DNA of 64,000 bases from JASLDZ01 sp964244065 (GTDB taxonomy: Bacteria; Pseudomonadota; Alphaproteobacteria; Caulobacterales; Caulobacteraceae): NCBI GenBank assembly GCA_964244065.1, contig CAXTHH010000003.1, positions 62,001 through 126,000 on the forward strand, given 5' to 3'. Position numbers and translations under genes: made by a program. Of this stretch, positions 57,851 through 64,000 are shown one piece after another. The notes below the pieces were generated by a model. That model was not told the origin of the DNA and ran no database searches. It saw only the letters and a list, made by a program, of their open reading frames with translations. The first letter of the stretch is position 1; each line of letters begins with the position of its first letter.

Positions 57851-59500
57851 ATGGCCGCTAAAGACGTCTATTTCGCTTCCGACGCCCGTGACCGCATGCT
57901 GCAGGGCGTCAACATCCTCGCCAACGCGGTGAAGGTGACGCTGGGCCCCAAGGGCCGCAACGTGGTCATCGAGAAGTCCTTCGGCGCCCCGCGCTCCACC
58001 AAGGACGGCGTGTCGGTGGCCAAGGAGATCGAGCTCGCCGACAAGTTCCAGAACCTGGGCGCGCAGCTGATCCGCGAAGTCGCCAGCAAGACCAACGACA
58101 AGGCGGGCGACGGCACCACCACCGCCACGGTGCTGGCCCAGTCCATCGTCGTCGAGGGCTTGAAGTCGGTCGGCTCCGGCCGCAACCCGATGGATCTGAA
58201 GCGCGGCATCGACAAGGCCGTGACGGTCGTGGTCGAGCACATCAAGTCGACCGCCAAGAAGGTCGAGGCCAACAGCGAGATCGCACAGGTTGGCACCATC
58301 TCGGCCAACGGCGACAAGGAAGTCGGCGCGATGATCGCGCAGGCGATGGAGAAGGTCGGCAACGAGGGCGTCATCACCGTCGAGGAAGCCAAGACCGCCG
58401 AGACCGAGCTCGACGTCGTCGAGGGCATGCAGTTCGACCGCGGCTATCTCAGCCCCTACTTCATCACCAACCCGGACAAGATGGAGGCGGTCCTCGAAGA
58501 GCCGCAGATCCTGCTGTTCGAGAAGAAGCTCTCCTCGCTGCAGCCGATGCTGCCGGTGCTGGAAGCCGTCGTGCAGAGCGGCCGTCCGCTGCTGATCATC
58601 GCGGAAGACATCGAAGGCGAGGCCCTGGCCACGCTGGTGGTGAACAAGCTCCGCGGCGGCCTGCGCGTCGCCGCTGTCAAGGCGCCGGGCTTCGGCGATC
58701 GCCGCAAGGCGATGCTGGAGGACCTCGCCATCCTGACGGGCGGCACGGTCATCTCGGAAGACCTCGGCATCAAGCTCGAGAACGTCACCCTGGCCGACCT
58801 CGGCAAGGCCAAGAAGGTCACGATCACCAAGGACGACACCACGGTGGTTGAAGGCGGCGGCGAGAAGGCCGGCATCGAGGGCCGCGTCGCCCAGATCAAG
58901 AAGCAGATCGAGGACACCACCAGCGACTACGACAAGGAGAAGCTGCAGGAGCGCCTCGCCAAGCTCGCCGGCGGCGTCGCCGTGGTCCGCGTCGGCGGCT
59001 CCACGGAAGTCGAGGTGAAGGAGAAGAAGGACCGCGTCGACGACGCCCTCAACGCGACCCGCGCGGCCGTGGAGGAAGGCATCGTGGCCGGCGGCGGCGT
59101 GGCCCTGCTGAAGGCCAGCAAGGCGCTCGACGGCCTGAAGGGCGACAACGACGACCAGGACGCCGGCGTGCAGATCGTGCGCCGCGCCCTCCAGTCGCCG
59201 ATCCGCCAGATCGCCGAGAACGCGGGCGTCGAAGGCTCCATCGTCGTCAGCCGCGTGATGGCCGACGACAGCGCCTCGTTCGGCTTCAACGCCCAGACGG
59301 AAGAGTATGGCGACCTGTTCGCCCAGGGGGTGATCGACCCCGCCAAGGTCGTCCGCACCGCCCTGCAGGACGCCGCCTCGGTGGCCGGCCTGCTCATCAC
59401 CACGGAAGCCGCCGTGGTCGAAGCCCCGAAGAAGTCCTCCGGCGGCGGCGCCCCGGGCGGCGGCGGCGGCATGGGCGGCATGGGCGACATGGACTTCTAA
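57851..59500 (+). CDS. groEL: Chaperonin GroEL
   Basis: 549 residues with the standard GroEL architecture. The ATP-binding motif GDGTTTATVLAQ, the apical domain and the C-terminal GGM-repeat tail (GGGMGGMGDMDF) are all present. It forms a double heptameric ring that folds cytosolic proteins with GroES and ATP. Start MAAKDVYFASDARDRML; AGGAG lies 8 nt upstream. A good intrinsic terminator follows its stop. Expression is expected to rise on heat shock through CIRCE/HrcA. Confidence 0.99.
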   Translation: MAAKDVYFASDARDRMLQGVNILANAVKVTLGPKGRNVVIEKSFGAPRSTKDGVSVAKEIELADKFQNLGAQLIREVASKTNDKAGDGTTTATVLAQSIVVEGLKSVGSGRNPMDLKRGIDKAVTVVVEHIKSTAKKVEANSEIAQVGTISANGDKEVGAMIAQAMEKVGNEGVITVEEAKTAETELDVVEGMQFDRGYLSPYFITNPDKMEAVLEEPQILLFEKKLSSLQPMLPVLEAVVQSGRPLLIIAEDIEGEALATLVVNKLRGGLRVAAVKAPGFGDRRKAMLEDLAILTGGTVISEDLGIKLENVTLADLGKAKKVTITKDDTTVVEGGGEKAGIEGRVAQIKKQIEDTTSDYDKEKLQERLAKLAGGVAVVRVGGSTEVEVKEKKDRVDDALNATRAAVEEGIVAGGGVALLKASKALDGLKGDNDDQDAGVQIVRRALQSPIRQIAENAGVEGSIVVSRVMADDSASFGFNAQTEEYGDLFAQGVIDPAKVVRTALQDAASVAGLLITTEAAVVEAPKKSSGGGAPGGGGGMGGMGDMDF

Positions 59501-59528
59501 GGTCCAGTCACCTGAGCTGAGTTACAGA

Positions 59529-59558
59529 CCCCCGGGCGCGCAAGCGGCCGGGGGTTTT
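59529..59558 (+). terminator. Intrinsic terminator of groESL
   Basis: The stem CCCCCGG (59529-59535) / CCGGGGG (59548-59554) with a 12-nt loop is followed at once by TTTTCGTTT. It lies 28 nt after the groEL stop and is the clearest Rho-independent terminator in the window. Confidence 0.85.
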
Positions 59559-59581
59559 CGTTTGCTTGAACGGCAAGCAGG

Positions 59582-60169
59582 ATGCAGCTTGCAGAGATGC
59601 TTACGCGGACAACACTCCGAGTCACTGGCTTGCTTGTCGCGGCTCTCGCCAATGCCGCCTACGCACAACCTCTGAAGGCTAGAGACATCGATGGCTTCCG
59701 GCTTGGTATGGGAGTCCGTGAGGTGGTCGCCTTAGCCGGCGTGCCTGTGACAGACATTGGCAATGGTGAAGGGCAGTTCAGTCGCAACGGAGACAAGTAC
59801 GAGGTGGCATTTACCCGACGGGGTCGCCTCTACCGGATCGAACGAGATCGACCATTAGGTCGCTTCACCCCCACGCCTAGACTCGGACGTGAGCTGTCCC
59901 AAAAACTCACTCAGAAGTATGGAGTGCCGCCGTTCAATCAGCTGCCCGGCGGACCTGCAAGTTGGGGAACAAACGAGGTCGTTGTCACTTCGCAAGGACA
60001 GAGGGCTAGCTGGCCTGCTGAATCGCTCACTGTGATGATTACCGGCGTGCCCGGCATTAGCGAGATGGGCCTCAGCATGAAGTTGATCGATATGCATCTG
60101 CTGCGGGAAGACGCACAGACTCTGAATCAGGCACCTGAGGCCAAAGCACAGAGGCGGCTAACCTTCTAG
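59582..60169 (+). CDS. Exported protein of unknown function, atypical composition
   Basis: 195 residues (or 190 from the ATG at 59597), with a signal peptide ending AYA-QP (about residue 29). The mature part has DIDGFRLGMGVREVVALAG, FSRNGDKYEVAFTRRGRLYRI, a region GVPPFNQLPGGPASWGTNEV and a final MKLIDMHLLREDAQ. Codons ending in A or T are far more frequent than in the neighbours, which suggests recent acquisition or low expression. The helix pattern GFRLGMGVREVVALAG resembles small secreted proteins with a periodic GM-x-x-x-V motif, but no family is recognised. It lies between the groESL terminator and the nested-repeat region. Confidence 0.65.
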   Translation: MQLAEMLTRTTLRVTGLLVAALANAAYAQPLKARDIDGFRLGMGVREVVALAGVPVTDIGNGEGQFSRNGDKYEVAFTRRGRLYRIERDRPLGRFTPTPRLGRELSQKLTQKYGVPPFNQLPGGPASWGTNEVVVTSQGQRASWPAESLTVMITGVPGISEMGLSMKLIDMHLLREDAQTLNQAPEAKAQRRLTF

Positions 60170-60188
60170 CGCCCCCGTGCTCGGGCGC

Positions 60189-60652
60189 GTCAAGGCGACC
60201 TGCTGTGCAGGAGCGGCTGCGCCGCTGCCTTGACCTGCCCAGCGCGCGGGGGCTGACCGGAGGGGTCGGGACGCACGGCGTTCCTCCTCCTGTAAGTTCA
60301 ACGCCCTGCGGGGCGTCGAACTCGGGGCTGTGGGCGAAGAAGAGAAGGCGCGAGGAAGCCTCTCCCGGAGGGAGAGGGCAGGGTGAGGGGACCGACCTTG
60401 CCGTCAGAAAGCTGAGCGGGCCACGGGCGCCGTCGGTCCCCTCACCCTCCCACTCGCTCGCGCGAGCGGGCCCCTCCCTCTCCCTCCAAGAGAGGGGGCG
60501 CACCCTCACCGCACATTCCGGCCAAGCCTCAGCCCTGTGTTCGACGCGCCGCAGGCCGTCGAACTTCTATGGGACGCCCCGCGTCCCGACCCTTCCAGGA
60601 CGGCCGCCGCGCGCAGGGCGGGTCAAGCCCGAAGAGCGGAGCGTGGCTTGAC
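60189..60652. repeat. Large mosaic of nested inverted repeats (about 460 bp)
   Basis: Complementary pairs nest around a centre near 60414-60430. GTCAAGGC..GCCTTGAC (60189-60234) is mirrored by GTCAAGCC..GGCTTGAC (60622-60652). GGGTCGGGACGC (60263-60274) pairs with 60581-60592. The hairpin AGTTCAACGCCC/GGGCGTCGAACT (60295-60322) is mirrored by the hairpin at 60539-60564. The purine/pyrimidine hairpin 60359-60377 is mirrored by 60476-60496. GGGTGAGGGGACCGAC (60381-60396) pairs exactly with 60432-60447. A 14-nt palindrome lies at 60455-60468. No coding sequence is credible in this 612-nt gap. Origin as a MITE-like or composite repeat is inferred. Confidence 0.75.
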
Positions 60653-60781
60653 GCGGCCGAGCACGGCGGCGACGCCGACGTCAGCCGCTGCTCCCTACCC
60701 CATGACGATCCGTCGCAGCCGCGGTTCACACCTCGTCCGCGGCCGGGCCGCTATCTGCGCGCCACTGACGAGAGGCGTCCG

Positions 60782-61258
60782 ATGGCGAAGGTGGGGGAGC
60801 GGGCGCCCGCGGTGCGGCTGGCGCGGCTGAGGCACGGCGCCCTTGAGGAGGTGGACCTGGAGGCGCGGCTCTCGGGCCTGCGCGCCGTGGTGGTCGGCGT
60901 TCCCGGCGCCTTCACGCCGGTCTGCACGCGGGACCATGTGCCGGACTTCGTGGCCAACGCCGAGGCGCTCAAGCGGGCGGGGCACGACGCGGTGATCTGC
61001 GTCGCGCCGAACGATCCCTGGACGCTCGCCGCCTGGGCCGAGCGCCTGGACCCGCACGGCGCGGTCGAGTTCCTGTCGGACGGCAACCGCGACCTGGCGC
61101 GCGCGCTCGGCGTGCTCACGGTCGACCGGGCCAACTTCTTCGGCGAGCGCTCGCAGCGCTACCTCCTGGTGACGCAGCGGTGCGTGATCGAGCGGCTGCG
61201 CGTGGAGCCGGTGTTCGACGTGCTCACCTGCACCCGGGCGGAGGACGTGCTGATCTGA
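60782..61258 (+). CDS. Peroxiredoxin (Prx5-like)
   Basis: 158 residues from ATG 60782 (MAKVGERAPAVRLARLRHGA), with GAGAGG before it; the longer open frame upstream is repeat DNA. The peroxidatic Cys48 lies in PGAFTPVCT, the classical Prx5/AhpE-type P-G-A-F-T-P-x-C site. FLSDGNRDLARALGVL and RSQRYLLV follow. It reduces peroxides with thioredoxin or glutaredoxin. A second cysteine at residue 79 and Cys140 near the end could act in recycling. It is isolated between repeat regions. Confidence 0.88.
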   Translation: MAKVGERAPAVRLARLRHGALEEVDLEARLSGLRAVVVGVPGAFTPVCTRDHVPDFVANAEALKRAGHDAVICVAPNDPWTLAAWAERLDPHGAVEFLSDGNRDLARALGVLTVDRANFFGERSQRYLLVTQRCVIERLRVEPVFDVLTCTRAEDVLI

Positions 61259-61463
61259 TTCCACTCGAACGTCAGTTCTCGTTCTCGGAACCGCGTCAGA
61301 TTGCAGCGTTCCGCCAAGTGATCGCCGTTCATGTTGCCCGTCGCCTTGACCCGCCCCGTCATTCGTCGTTGTGTCATGCCCGTGAGGAGAACGGGCGCCG
61401 AGACGTCTGGGCCTCCGGCGTTTCGGGGAGGAAACGCCCTCTAAGACCGTCGGAAACGACCCC

Positions 61464-61494
61464 AGCCCGCCGCGATCATCCCCCGCGGCGGGCT
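61464..61494. terminator. Strong hairpin between convergent genes
   Basis: AGCCCGCCGCG (61464-61474) and CGCGGCGGGCT (61484-61494) form a perfect 11-bp stem with a 9-nt loop. It stands between convergent transcription units and may act bidirectionally. The absence of a T-run on either side weakens the terminator call. Confidence 0.4.
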
Positions 61495-61560
61495 GAGTGA
61501 TTCAGCCCTCCCGCTGCGCTTTCCTCACGTACGTCAACTCTGCTCGCCCCTCACCCTATC

Positions 61561-61591
61561 CGTCGCCCTCGGGTCAAGCCCGAGGGCGACG
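61561..61591. repeat. Family B palindrome
   Basis: CGTCGCCCTCGGG (61561-61573) and CCCGAGGGCGACG (61579-61591) are perfect 13-nt arms around TCAAG. This is the cleanest single copy of the family B element. It ends 15 nt before the ketosynthase stop codon. Confidence 0.85.
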
Positions 61592-61605
61592 AGGGAGAGG
61601 ACTGT

Positions 61606-62862
61606 TCAGCTCACGACGGCCCGCGCCAGCAGCACCGAGTTCAGCCCGCCGAAGGCGAAGGAGGCGCTGACCAGCAGGTCGGTCGCCAGCGGCGTCGGCG
61701 CCCAGGCGACCGGCACGTCGCACTCCGGGTCGGAGCCGAGGCCGTTCAGCACGGGGGGCGCCACGCCGGCCCGCAGCGCCTCCAGCCCGATCAGCAACTC
61801 CAGCGCCCCGCCGGCCCCGATCAGATGGCCGTGCGCGCTCTTGGTGGCGATCACCACGTCGCGGGCCAGCGCCTCGCCGTAGACCTCGCGCAGGGCGGCG
61901 GCCTCGGTGCGGTCGTTCAGCACCGTGCCCGTGCCGTGCGCCGAGTAGAGCACCGGCGCGTCGAGGGGCGTGCCCGCGTCGGCGTGCGCCAGGCGCAGGG
62001 CGCGCACGGCCCCCTCTCCGCTCGGCGCGGTGATGTGGTGCGCGTCGCTGGTGGCCCCCTCGCCCAGGAGCTCGCCGTAGACGCGGGCGCCCCGCGCGGC
62101 GGCGCTCTCCTCGCTCTCCAGCACCAGGGTGGCGGCGCCCTCGCCCAGCACCATGCCCAGCCGACCCTGCGAGAAGGGGCGGCAGGTGTCGGGCGCCATG
62201 GCCCGCAGCGCCTGCCAGCCGCGCCAGGAGCCATAGGTGATGCAGGCCTCCGCCCCGCCCGCGATCACGATCTGCGACCGGCCGGAGCGGATGCGGTGCA
62301 TGGCCTCTCCCAGCGCGTGGGCCGAGGAGCTGCACGCGCTGGCCAGGGCGAACACCGGCCCGCGCACGCCCCAGCTCATGGAGATGTGGCTGGCCGGGCC
62401 GCTGAGCATCTGCCGCGGCACGGTGGTGGGGTGCACGTTGCCCGCGCCCTTGTGCAGCAAGCGCAGGTAGCCCTCCTCCAGCGTGGTGACGCCCCCGGCG
62501 CCGCTGCCGTAGAGCACGGCCGCGTCGGCCAGCAGCTCCGGCCGGTCGGCCAGGCCCGCCTCCTCCAGCGCCTCGTGCGTCGCGGCGAAGGCGAAGGCGG
62601 TCATGGGATCGAGGCCGGCGAAGGGGCGCTTGCCGAAGCGCGCGGCCAGCGGCGCGGGATCCAGCGCCTCCACGAAGGCGGCCGGGCCCTCGTAGGCGTG
62701 CGCCGGGTCGTCCGCGGCCCGGCGGCTGAGCGGGCGGATGGCGCCGCGGCCGGCGGCGAGCGCCTCCCAGGTGGGGCCGAGCCCCTGGCCCAGGCCGCTG
62801 ACGCAGCCCCGGCCGGTGATCAGGACGCGGCGGCGGCCCGAGTCGCTCGATGAGGCGGTCAG
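61606..62862 (-). CDS. Beta-ketoacyl-ACP synthase (KAS II-like), probable CTG start
   Basis: 418 residues if translation starts at CTG 62862, which overlaps the ACP stop as CTGA. The frame has no ATG, GTG or TTG near the conserved N-terminal strand RRVLITGRGCVSGLG, and an AAGG sits 7 nt before the CTG. The catalytic triad is Cys177 (SACSSSAHA), His309 (SAHGTGT) and His344 (KSAHGHLIGAGGALE), so a condensing enzyme is expected. Coupling to a dedicated ACP suggests specialised acyl chain or secondary metabolite synthesis rather than the main fab pathway. Other partners are not visible. Confidence 0.8.
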   Translation of the reverse strand: MTASSSDSGRRRVLITGRGCVSGLGQGLGPTWEALAAGRGAIRPLSRRAADDPAHAYEGPAAFVEALDPAPLAARFGKRPFAGLDPMTAFAFAATHEALEEAGLADRPELLADAAVLYGSGAGGVTTLEEGYLRLLHKGAGNVHPTTVPRQMLSGPASHISMSWGVRGPVFALASACSSSAHALGEAMHRIRSGRSQIVIAGGAEACITYGSWRGWQALRAMAPDTCRPFSQGRLGMVLGEGAATLVLESEESAAARGARVYGELLGEGATSDAHHITAPSGEGAVRALRLAHADAGTPLDAPVLYSAHGTGTVLNDRTEAAALREVYGEALARDVVIATKSAHGHLIGAGGALELLIGLEALRAGVAPPVLNGLGSDPECDVPVAWAPTPLATDLLVSASFAFGGLNSVLLARAVVS

Positions 62863-63101
62863 GCCGCGGCCTTGTCTTGCACGACCTTGAGGAAGCCGCC
62901 GAGCGTGGTCACGCCCTCCAGGTCCTCCGTCTGCACGATCACCCCGTGGCGGTCCTCCAGGGTGAACAGGCTGGACATGACGTCGATGGAGGCCACGCCC
63001 AGGCTGTCGAGCGTGGCGGCGGGATCGTTCAGGCTGTCCAAGGGCGCCCGGGCCTCCTCGGCCAGGATCGCCTTGACCTCGTCGTCGGTGACCTGCGGCA
63101 T
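62859..63101 (-). CDS. Acyl carrier protein, atypical
   Basis: 80 residues beginning MPQVTDDEVKAILAEEARAP. The fold and spacing match ACPs: LDSLGVASIDVMSSLFTLEDRHG aligns with the canonical helix II region, making Ser38 the likely phosphopantetheine site. The usual Asp before that serine is Ala37 (VASID in place of ADSLD), as in some specialised ACPs. It is encoded between a GntR regulator and the ketosynthase and overlaps the latter, so the two surely act together. Confidence 0.78.
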   Translation of the reverse strand: MPQVTDDEVKAILAEEARAPLDSLNDPAATLDSLGVASIDVMSSLFTLEDRHGVIVQTEDLEGVTTLGGFLKVVQDKAAA

Positions 63102-63110
63102 GGGCTAACC

Positions 63111-63827
63111 CTAGACGGGCGCGCGCGCGGGTCCAAGCGCGGCGGCGGGGCGCGGGGCGAGCGGGGCGAGGCTGGGCGGGTCGCCGATCAGGCGCGCCAT
63201 GGCGGCCTCGGCCTCGTGCACGTCGCCGGCGGCGATGGCGGCGGCCAGGTCGCGGTGCAGGCGGATGTCGGCCAGCTGCTCGGCCGGGTCCTGCTCGCCC
63301 ATGGCGAACACCCACCAGCGGGCCGCCGCGGTCCACAGCTGGCCGAGCCAGCGGGCCAGCATGGCGTTGTGCGTGGCCCGGGCCACCGCCCGGTGGAAGG
63401 CGCGGTCCATGGCCACCAGCGCCCGGGCGTCGCCCCGGGCCACGGCGGCCTCCGCCCCGTCGAAGGCGGCGGCCAGGGCGGCCTTGTCGGCGGCCGTGGC
63501 GTGGCGGGCGGCGAGGCCGGCGGAGCGCGCGTCCAGCAGGCGCCGCACCTCGAACGCCTGCTCCACCTCCGACCGGTCGAGGGGGGCGACCACGGTGCCC
63601 ACACGCGGGTGGCGCACCACCAGCCCTTCCAGCGCCAGCCGGTTCAGCGCGTCGCGCACCCCGGCCAGGCCCCAGCCGCGCCGGGCGGCGAGCGTGCGCT
63701 CCAGCAGCAGCTCGCCGGGGCGCAGCGCGCCGGTGACCACGTCGAGCACCAGCGCCTCGTACACCTGCGCGCGCAGCAGCTCGGGCGCCCAGCCGTCGTC
63801 GTCCGTGAGCGGGGGAGCGGGGATCAT
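63111..63827 (-). CDS. GntR/FadR-type transcriptional regulator (FCD domain)
   Basis: 238 residues from ATG 63827 (MIPAPPLTDDDGWAPELL); a further 45 open codons upstream look non-coding. The winged helix (about 15-80) has LRPGELLLERTLAARRGWGLAGVRDALNRLALEGLVVRH. The FCD ligand domain (about 95-215) carries the His-rich metal positions, with MDRAFHRAVARATHN and RLHRDLAAAIAAGD. FCD regulators sense organic acids or acyl compounds. It precedes the ACP gene by 9 nt on the same strand and probably controls the ACP-KAS pair. Confidence 0.85.
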   Translation of the reverse strand: MIPAPPLTDDDGWAPELLRAQVYEALVLDVVTGALRPGELLLERTLAARRGWGLAGVRDALNRLALEGLVVRHPRVGTVVAPLDRSEVEQAFEVRRLLDARSAGLAARHATAADKAALAAAFDGAEAAVARGDARALVAMDRAFHRAVARATHNAMLARWLGQLWTAAARWWVFAMGEQDPAEQLADIRLHRDLAAAIAAGDVHEAEAAMARLIGDPPSLAPLAPRPAAALGPARAPV

Positions 63828-63884
63828 GCGGGGAGTATGGGGGTGGTGGAGGCGGAGCGGAAGTCGCGCGCACTCTGGGCGCAT

Positions 63885-63978
63885 TCCGTCGCCCTCGGGC
63901 CGGGCGCCGATCGTGCGCCAACTTCCTCCCCGCGCTTGCGGGCCGCTGGGCCCTCGGGTCAAGCCCGAGGGTGACGGA
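63885..63978. repeat. Head-to-head pair of family B palindromes at the right edge
   Basis: TCCGTCGCCCTCGGGC (63885-63900) pairs with GCCCGAGGGTGACGGA (63963-63978) with one mismatch. The right copy is itself a perfect hairpin (CCCTCGGG-TCAAG-CCCGAGGG, 63951-63971). The left copy keeps only one arm. It lies upstream of the GntR gene and continues the paired pattern seen elsewhere. No gene is seen in 63828-64000. Confidence 0.8.
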
Positions 63979-64000
63979 GTTGATGTGCTTAGATGGGCTT

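Larger units (their letters stand above)
61259..61605. other. Intergenic region, 347 nt, with two hairpins
   Basis: The gap between the peroxiredoxin and the convergent ketosynthase gene holds a perfect 11-bp hairpin (61464-61494) and one family B palindrome (61561-61591). Two short open frames in it have no family resemblance and no good start signal, so I call no gene. The base composition of 61259-61380 is less GC-biased than the surroundings. Confidence 0.5.

Noticed and set aside
61180..61500. Possible small genes after the peroxiredoxin
   Set aside because: They have no ribosome-binding site or family resemblance, and they overlap the peroxiredoxin end and a hairpin.

Overview
The window is GC-rich alphaproteobacterial chromosome, most probably Caulobacterales-like (an inference). 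The pointers are a short zinc-free adenylate kinase, class I lysyl-tRNA synthetase, an HWE-type CheB-CheR hybrid kinase, two TonB-dependent receptors, a CIRCE-controlled groESL operon, and TTGACG-N17-TATCTC core promoters. No phage, transposase gene or CRISPR array was seen.

Positions 1-14101 (minus strand) hold the contiguous S10-spc-alpha ribosomal gene string in standard order: rpsJ rplC rplD rplW rplB rpsS rplV rpsC rplP rpmC rpsQ rplN rplX rplE rpsN rpsH rplF rplR rpsE rpmD rplO secY adk rpsM rpsK rpoA rplQ. rplQ is cut by the window edge. Many genes overlap by 1-8 nt. A putative promoter and structured leader precede rpsJ, and a second putative promoter precedes rpsM. Palindromic repeats sit in three of the intergenic gaps.

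Positions 14455-24790 hold a GSGD-repeat exported protein, a GT-C-like membrane protein, a two-lobed aspartic protease-like protein and a TonB-dependent receptor, all on minus. A divergent plus-strand set follows: serine hydrolase, MFS transporter, pseudoazurin. Positions 24801-28945 carry an ATP-grasp ligase next to a flavin monooxygenase, then a haem-oxygenase-like iron enzyme, with small unknown genes between. tRNA-Met(CAU) follows, then a glycosyltransferase/asparagine-synthase pair. proC with a TetR-like gene and ubiK/ybjN-like genes lie on either side of a signalling block (CheB-CheR-PAS-HWE kinase, Crp/Fnr regulator, DUF6894 protein). Next come lysS, an S24 repressor, tldD, a second TonB receptor, a POT peptide transporter, DUF427, rsmD-TMEM175-rluB with divergent tadA, an MliC-like lipoprotein, an acyl-CoA dehydrogenase, an unknown exported protein and a penicillin-acylase-family hydrolase.

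The right end has groESL with promoter, CIRCE and terminator, then an exported protein with atypical base composition. After it lies a roughly 460-bp mosaic of nested inverted repeats, a peroxiredoxin, and a ketosynthase-ACP-GntR set in which the ketosynthase seems to use a CTG start overlapping the ACP stop. Two families of palindromic repeats, often in head-to-head pairs, recur in intergenic gaps throughout. They look like a lineage-specific REP/BIME-type element.
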